A stretch of DNA of 64,000 nt. Source: Aegilops tauschii subsp. strangulata (Eukaryota > Streptophyta > Magnoliopsida > Poales > Poaceae). The stretch spans positions 648,541,387-648,605,386 of the forward strand of contig NC_053036.3 in NCBI RefSeq assembly GCF_002575655.3. Direction: 5' to 3'. Numbering within the stretch: position 1 is the stretch's first letter; each line of letters begins with the position of its first letter. Position numbers and translations under genes: made by a program. The notes under the pieces are model-generated. The model did not search any database. It saw only the letters and a program-made list of their open reading frames with translations, and was not told where the DNA came from. Positions 57,830 to 64,000 of this stretch are shown one piece after another.

Positions 57830-57979
57830 TGTACATGAAGTTGAGGTTGCTGTCGCCGAGCCTCCCTAAAAGTGAGCGCGTCGTGGCAGGGAGAGCCAGA
57901 TGGCCCAGATGTAGGCCACCAGGGACGCCTCATCGAGCGGGCGGAAGCACTGCGCCTCCTTCACGGTAGCCATGCGCAT
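57830..57979 (-). pseudogene. Methylthioribose kinase first-exon fragment
   Basis: From the ATG at 57979 or 57973 the minus strand reads ATVKEAQCFRPLDEASLVAYI, the start of plant methylthioribose kinase (Yang cycle methionine salvage). After a disrupted ~15-residue stretch (TAG at about 57873) a second frame gives LGDSNLNFMYN, close to the kinase's conserved GDGNLNFVYIV segment. The rest of the enzyme is missing. Frame disruption and truncation mark it as a relic; the identification rests on two short motifs in the correct order. Confidence 0.55.
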
Positions 57980-58374
57980 TCCTGGAGGGGGATACAGTGG
58001 CTTTAGCGGGGGTACGACGTGTGTTGGTTGCCATACGCATCGCTAAAGCATTTTAGGTCGGTATGGTGGCAGTTGCTGGTAATGTTTGTTTCGAAGGAAA
58101 GGACAACACTGATAGGAGGAGGGGTGACCAACGAACGTATAAACATCAAACCTACCATCACAACCGCAAACCCCCTTTAACAGTAAAGATAAGTCTATTT
58201 GAAGCCGATAAATAACTCCTGGAGTGAAATTTAGTCTGGTTTATGCGAGTGTACATGCAACGACATTTAAATCACCCCCTTAAGCATTTTTTTAGTTGAT
58301 GTGGTAAATGGGTTAGATGGTTTTGACCGAAATAGATGATGTCCTCCAGCTGCCACAACCGCCTCTGACTCCCA

Positions 58375-58391
58375 TTCTCTCTCTCTCTCTC
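58375..58391. repeat. CT microsatellite at the CACTA insertion point
   Basis: A run of CT dinucleotides directly before the CACTA end. Confidence 0.85.
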
Positions 58392-58435
58392 CACTAGTAG
58401 AAAACAGGGTTTTGGTCCAGGCCTGGCCAGCCCAT

Positions 58436-58665
58436 TAGTCCCGGTTCAGTCACGAACCGGGACCCATGGGGGCATAGGTCCCGGTTCGTGAGCCCAGGGG
58501 GTCGGCCGGGCCTCGTGGGGCATTGGGCCCGGTTCATCTGTCCCCTTTGGTCCCAGTTCCAGCCACGAACCAGGACCAATGGTGCCCATTGGTCCCGGTT
58601 CGTGGCTGGAACCGGGACCAAAGGGTTCCAGCCATGAACCGGGACCAATGAGGTGCCTATATATA
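58436..58665 (+). promoter_or_regulatory. CACTA subterminal repeats and transposase TATA box
   Basis: Paired GGTCCCGGTTCGTG / CACGAACCGGGACC words, then TATATATA at 58658-58665. The transcript probably has a leader exon to about 58,932 (GTG|GTGAGC donor) and an intron ending at CGCAG 59,060. Confidence 0.65.
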
Positions 58666-59060
58666 CCCCCTCGCCTGCGAGCAGAGCATTCCACTGCTCT
58701 GTTTTTTCTGGCCGGCGAGGGAGAGCTTTGTGGTGCTCTAGCTCACCTCCTATGCACATGAGGTGTTCGATGAAATGCCCGAGCCACACTACTTAAGCTT
58801 TCTCCTCTCCAAGCTCGACCTCCAAGCTCCATTTTCCTCAAGATTTGTCTAGGTTTAGCGGTCTGTCACATCCCGTCCCCGTCTTCACCGCCGTCGATCG
58901 CCCGCGCCGATCTCGTCTCCGGCACACCACCGTGGTGAGCCTCTTGTTCTTATCTTCTTTCTAAAAGAAAAAAATTTCTTACTTGTAAGATTGGTCACTT
59001 ATCTATTCATGATGTTCTGTAATGGTTTTTGACACACTTAATTATATATAATGCACGCAG

Positions 59061-62000
59061 ATGAACCGACAATGTATGTATGGTAACAGACGCACCTCCG
59101 AGTACATTGAGGGCCTGCATAATTTTCTCGCAGTGGCTGAGGCAAACAAGCAGAATGGTTTTATGTGTTGTCCATGCCCTAGCTGTGGGAATACGAGGTC
59201 TTACTCTGACTCGAAAACCCTTCACACCCACCTGCTTTATAAGGGTTTCATGCCACACTATAATGTTTGGACCAAGCACGAAGAAAGAGGGGTTATGATG
59301 GAAGACAACAAAGAAGAAGAGGATGATGACAACTATGTTCCCCCTAAATACGGTGATGCTGCAATGGGGGAAGCTGAAGATCAAGAGCAACCAGACGATG
59401 TGCCCGATGATGATTTCCGCCGGGTCATTGTTGATGCAAAAAGACGGTGCGAAAGTGAAAAGGAGAAGCTGAAGTTCGATCGCATGTTAGAGGATCACAA
59501 AAAAGGGTTGTACCCCAATTGCGAAGATGGCAACACAAAGCTCGGTACCGTACTGGAATTGCTGTAGTGGAAGGCAGAGAATGGTGTGCCTGACAAAGGA
59601 TTTGAGAAGCTACTGAAAATATTGAAGAAGAAGCTTCCAAAGGATAACGAATTGCCCGACAGTACGTACGCAACAAAGAAGGTTGTATGCCCTCTAGGAT
59701 TGGAGGTGCAGAAGATACATGCATGCCCTAATGACTGCATCCTCTACCACGGTGCGTACGAGGATTTGAACGCATGCCCGGTATGCGGTGCATTGCGGTA
59801 TAAGATCAGACGAGATGACCCTGGTGATGTTGACGGCGAGCGCCCCAGGAAGAGGGTTCCTGCCAAGGTGATGTGGTATGCTCCTATAATACCATGGTTG
59901 AAATGTCTGTTCAGAAACAAAGAGCATGCCGAGTTGATGCGATGACACAGAGAGGACCGTAAGAAAGACGGGAAGTTGATAGTACCCGCTGACGGGTCGC
60001 AGTGGAGAAAAATCAAGAGAAAATACTAGGAGGAGTTTGCAGGTGACGCAAGGAACGTATGGTTTGGTTTAAGCGTGGATGGCATTAATCCTTTTGGGGA
60101 GCAGAGCAGCAATCACAGCACCTGGCCCATGACTCTATGTATCTATAACCTTCCTCCTTGGTTGTGCATGAAGCGGAAGTTCATTATGATGCCAGTTCTC
60201 ATCCAAGGCCCTAAGCAACCCGGCAACGACATTGATGTGTACCTAAGGCCATTAGTTGAAGAACTTTTATAGCTGTGGAATGGAAACGGTGTACGTGTGT
60301 GGGATGAGCACAAACAGGAGGAATTTGACCTGCATGCGTTGCTATTTGTAACCATCAATGATTGGCCTGCTCTCAGTAACCTTTCAGGACAGACAAACAA
60401 GGGATACCACGCATGCATGCACTGTTTAGCTCACACCGAAAGTATATACCTGGACAAATGCAGGAAGAATGTGTACCTAGGGCATCGTCTATTTCTTCCG
60501 GCCAACCATCAATGTCGAAAGAAAGGCAAGCATTTCAAAGGCGAGGCAGATCACCAGAAGAAGCCCGCCATCCGTACCGGTGATCACATACTAGCTATGG
60601 TCAATGATTTACAAGTAATCTTTGGAAAGGGTCCCGGCGGACTATCTGTTCTGAATGACGCTGAGGGACGCGCACCCATGTGGAAGAATAAATCTATATT
60701 TTGGGACCTACCCTACTGGAAAGACCTAGAGGTCCGCTCTTCAATCGACGTGATGCACGTGACGAAGAACCTTTGCGTGAACTTGCTAGGCTTCTTGGGC
60801 GTGTATGGGAAGACAAAAGATACACCGGAGGCACGGGAGGATCTGCAACGTTTGCACGAAAAAGACGGCATGCCTCCAAAGCAGTATGAAGGTCCTGCGA
60901 GCTACGCTCTTATCAAAGAAGAGAAGGAAATCTTCTTTGAATGCCTACTCAGTATGAAGGTCCCGTCTGGCTTCTCGTCGAATATAAAGGGAATAATAAA
61001 TATGGCAGAGAAAAAGTTCGAGAACCTAAAGTCTCATGACTACCATGTGATTATGATGCAACTGCTTCCGGTTGCATTGAGGGGGCTTCTACGGGAAAAC
61101 GTTCGATTAGCCATTGTGAAGCTATGTGCATTCCTCAATGCAATCTCTCAGAAGGTGATCGATCCAGCAATCCTACCAAGGTTAAGGAGTGATGTGGCCC
61201 AATGTCTTGTCAGTTTTGAGCTGGTGTTCCCACCATCCTTCTTCAATATCATGACGCACGCCCTAGTTCATCTAGTCGACGAGATTGTCATTCTGGGCCC
61301 TGTATTTCTACACAATATGTTCCCCTTTGAGAGGTTCATGGGAGTCCTAAAGAAATATGTCCGTAACCGCGCTAGGCCAGAAGGAAGCATCTACATGGGC
61401 CATCAAACAGAGGATGTCATTGGGTTTTGTGTTGACTTCATTCCTGACCTTAAGAAGATTGGTCTCCCTCAATCGCGGTATGAGGGGAAACTGACTGGAA
61501 AAGGCATGCTAGGAGGGGACTCAATAATATGTAGGGACGGGCATTCTTGGTCTCCAGCATACTACACAGTTCTACAGAACTCTACCTTGGTGACCGTGTA
61601 TGTCGATGAACACAAGAACATTCTGCGCTTCAAACACCCAGAGCAGTGTGACGACTGGATTACATGTGAACACATCAGGACTTTCGGCAGTTGGTTGGAA
61701 ACACGTCATAGAGGTGATAACACTGTTTCTGATGAGCTGTACTCGTTGGTCAGGGGACCATCTTCGACTGTATTGACTTACAAAGAATACGAGATAAATG
61801 GGAATACATTTTACACGATCGCCCAAGATCAAAAGAGCACCAACCAAAACAGTGGTGTCCGCTTTGATGCCACAACCAAGAGGGGAAAGGACACATATTA
61901 TGGTTACATAGTGGACATATGGGAACTTGATTACGGACATGATTTTAAGGTCCCTTTGTTTCAGTGCAAATGGGTCAATCTGTCAGGAGGCGGGGTACAG

Positions 62001-62364
62001 GTAGACCCATAGTACGGAATGACAACAGTGGATCTGAACAATCTTGGGTACACAGACGAACCATTCGTCCTAGCCAATGATGTGGCGCATGTTTTTTATG
62101 TGAAGGACATGTCTACCAAACCGAGAAAAAAGAAAAGATAAGGAAGCGAATACATCATACGATGAGCCAAAGCGCCACATAGTTCTTTCAGGAAAAAGAG
62201 ACATCGTGGGATTGGAGGGCAAGACAGACATGTCTGAAGATTATGAAAAGTTTCATGAAATTCCTCCCTTCAAAGTCAAGGCTGACCCAAGCACCCTGTT
62301 AAACGATGAAGATTGTCCATGGTTACAACGCAATAAGCAAAGGACACAAGCGAAGAAAAAGTGA
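59061..62364 (+). pseudogene. CACTA (TNP2/En-Spm-type) transposase, five in-frame stops and one frameshift
   Basis: From ATG 59061, just after an acceptor, to TGA 62362-62364, ~1,100 codons. It has an N-terminal transposase-associated domain (CCPCPSCGNTRSY), an acidic linker, the Transposase_21-type core (LSVDGINPFGEQSSNHS, YNLPPWLCMK, INDWPALSNLSG, ACMHCL, SIDVMHVTKNLC), a DUF4218-like region (YHVIMMQLLPVALRGLL, FPFERFMGVLKKYVRNRARP) and a DUF4216-like C-terminus (QNSGVRFDA, YYGYI). Stops: TAG 59565, TGA 59943, TAG 60027, TAG 60270, TAG 62010; all stay in one frame, so they are point changes. A slip in the A-rich run at about 62,121-62,137 shifts the tail. It would excise and reinsert CACTA elements if intact; this copy cannot make full-length protein. 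Confidence 0.93.
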
Positions 62365-62429
62365 AGACTTTCTCTCCACAACTATTATGATGATGCCTTT
62401 GATCTAGAATATCACTGCACTTACATGTG

Positions 62430-62990
62430 AAGAAATGAAATGCCTTTTGTAACAGATGAGTTTCCGTATGAAACTCTGGTACTTCGAAAGAGATTGTCCG
62501 TTTTGTACACGAAGTGCATCCAGTTTTTGTTGTAACCCTCTCAACTTTTTAGCACATGCTATGTGGGTGAAATGATGATACCATGCCAACTTTCAACCTT
62601 TTCAGAGTTCATTTGTAGTGTTTTTCAATTTCAGGGTCATATAGCTCAAAAAAATCAGTAAATGCATGAAAAATAACAAATGAAGTCAGAAAGGGTTGAA
62701 AATTGATGATGTGGCTTTGAATGATGCATTTTGAACACACAAAAAGTCTGGAGTTCAAATAAGTTCAAAAAAATGAAATCCCTTTGTAACAGATGAGTTT
62801 TGGTCCGAAACCCTGATACTTCGAAAAAGATTGTCCATTTTGTACACGAAGTGCATCCAGTTTTTGCCGTAACCCTCTCAACTTTTTAGCACATGATATG
62901 TGGGTGAAATGATGATACCATGCCAACATTCAACCTCTTCAGAGTTCATTTGAAGTGCTTTTCAATTTCAGGGTCATTTAGCTCAAAGAA
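62430..62990. repeat. 337-bp tandem repeat shared with the other CACTA, about 1.7 copies
   Basis: TTGTAACAGATGAGTTT recurs exactly 337 bp apart (about 62,449 and 62,786). Sequence matches the units at 23,930-25,155. Confidence 0.93.
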
Positions 62991-63640
62991 TGAACTAATA
63001 TAAAAAAGAATGAACTAGAAAACTTTTATGAAACTCTAATAGAAAAAATAATGAACTAGAAAACTTTAATGAAACTCTAATAGCAAAAAGAATGAACTAG
63101 AAAACTTTAATGAAACTCTAATAGCAAAAGGAATCAACTAAAAAGCTTTTATAAACCCCTAGTATTATTGAAACTAAAATTATACTAAATTTATGCAACT
63201 AAAATTATCAAAGTATTTTTTGTTCAAAACATTAATAGCAAAAAGAATTTTCATAAAGAATTTTTTTTGTTTGAAACTTTAATAGCAAACTAAAATAAAA
63301 AAAATCTAATTTTGATTAAAACAGACATTTCAAATAACCAAAAAATTACCAGATTGAATATAATGATAAAACACAGTAATATTAAATAGCAGGAAGAAGA
63401 ATCACTCAAAAATCTATTTTTATAGTAAAGTTATTCACAAACAAGTGATTCACACAAATTTCAAAAAATTCAAATTTAAACTATTCAAATTGGAAAACTA
63501 ATGGCACTAACAGAAAGTTTATAATTTTTATTACCTAAAAGCAAAAAGAATCACTTAAAAACAGTAAGTATTTTGCTGTAAGTAGAAACAAAATAAAATA
63601 AATAAAGCAAAACAGAAAACAAAAAACTGGAAAAATAAAA
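62991..63640. repeat. AT-rich CACTA interior with ~57-bp degenerate repeats
   Basis: GAATGAACTAGAAAACTTTwATGAAACTCTAATAG recurs three to four times at 62,990-63,160. The remainder matches 25,157-25,310. No coding. Confidence 0.6.
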
Positions 63641-63879
63641 AATGCCACCTACTGGGCCACCACGGCGTGAATACGACTAGAAACCTAACCATGGGCCAGG
63701 ATTCAGGCCCGCAGAAGGCCCAGTAGGCCCACATGCAGTGTAGTGTTATATTAGGCCCGTAAGCCTGCATTTGAGAGGAGCTCGAGAGGGCAGCCGCAGT
63801 GGGGCTTATAAACCACTCCGAGCTCCTCTCAACTAGCGAGGTGGGACTAAACTTTTGGCCGCAGGCAGCGCAAGGCCTT

Positions 63880-64000
63880 TGGTCCCGGTTGGTAGCAGCA
63901 ACCGGGACGAAAGGGGAGCATTGGTACCGGTTCGTGGCACCAACCGGGACCAATGCACCCCTTTAGTCCCGGTTGGTGCCACCAACCGGGACCAAAGGTC
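63880..64000 (+). repeat. Internal GTCCCGGTT palindrome cluster of the CACTA element
   Basis: GGTCCCGGTTGGT and ACCAACCGGGACC pairs, positionally equivalent to 25,540-25,660 of the other copy. Runs off the right edge. Confidence 0.75.

Larger units (their letters stand above)
58392..64000 (+). mobile_element. CACTA transposon with transposase gene (partial, runs off right edge)
   Basis: Starts CACTAGTAGAAAACAGGGTT, the same end as the element at 22,974. It continues with GTCCCGGTT-type subterminal repeats (58,436-58,640), a TATA box, the transposase, 337-bp tandem repeats, an AT-rich stretch equivalent to 25,157-25,310, and an internal GTCCCGGTT cluster at 63,880-64,000. The opposite CACTA end is not in the window. 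By comparison with the other copy, the second gene block should follow beyond 64,000. Confidence 0.92.

Overview
This is plant nuclear DNA. The repeat content points to a grass of the wheat/barley tribe (Triticeae): an Angela-type Copia element with about 1.7 kb LTRs, CACTA elements whose ends carry GTCCCGGTT repeats, Mutator-like (MULE) elements, a Stowaway MITE, and very few genes in a lot of transposon DNA. The species cannot be fixed from sequence alone. I saw no bacterial features, tRNA, rRNA or CRISPR array.

Layout. (1) 1-1,195, minus: a promoter and first ~57 codons of a BAHD acyltransferase-like gene run in frame into Ty3/Gypsy reverse transcriptase/RNase H and off the left edge. (2) 1.2-7.6 kb: repeat-rich, with a 414-bp MULE-type MITE and two LINE 3'-end remnants. 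(3) 7,972-12,720: a complete 4.75-kb MULE with 9-bp target duplication and a four-exon FAR1/MULE transposase broken by one frameshift and one nonsense codon. (4) 13.5-14.8 kb: an F-box gene with two in-frame TAG codons; its 3' side is followed by a 1.46-kb foldback element (15,844-17,300). (5) 17.8-18.7 kb: a PIF/Harbinger remnant. (6) 18.8-38.9 kb: a four-level nest. A tandemly duplicated low-copy-looking repeat was split by a solo LTR (19,158-36,377, minus), which was split by Angela (19,315-34,779, plus), whose gag zinc knuckle was split by a 6.84-kb CACTA (22,974-29,814). (7) 37.9-43.4 kb: a 334-bp CACTA MITE, Gypsy remnants and duplications. (8) 43,962-53,336, minus: the only intact ordinary gene, DCAF1, 14 exons and 1,900 codons. 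(9) 53.4-58.4 kb: repeats plus a methylthioribose-kinase exon fragment. (10) 58,392 to the right edge: a second CACTA of the same family, with its transposase gene (five nonsense codons and one frameshift).

The two CACTA elements explain each other. The 58-kb copy has the transposase and the shared 337-bp tandem repeats; the 23-kb copy has lost the transposase but keeps a second gene block downstream: a 133-codon ORF, two tandem fold-back sequences, a B3-like gene with a 1-bp frameshift, and a ~60-bp-stem hairpin. Most internal stop codons across the window can each be reached by one C-to-T or G-to-A change, as expected for methylated, silenced elements.
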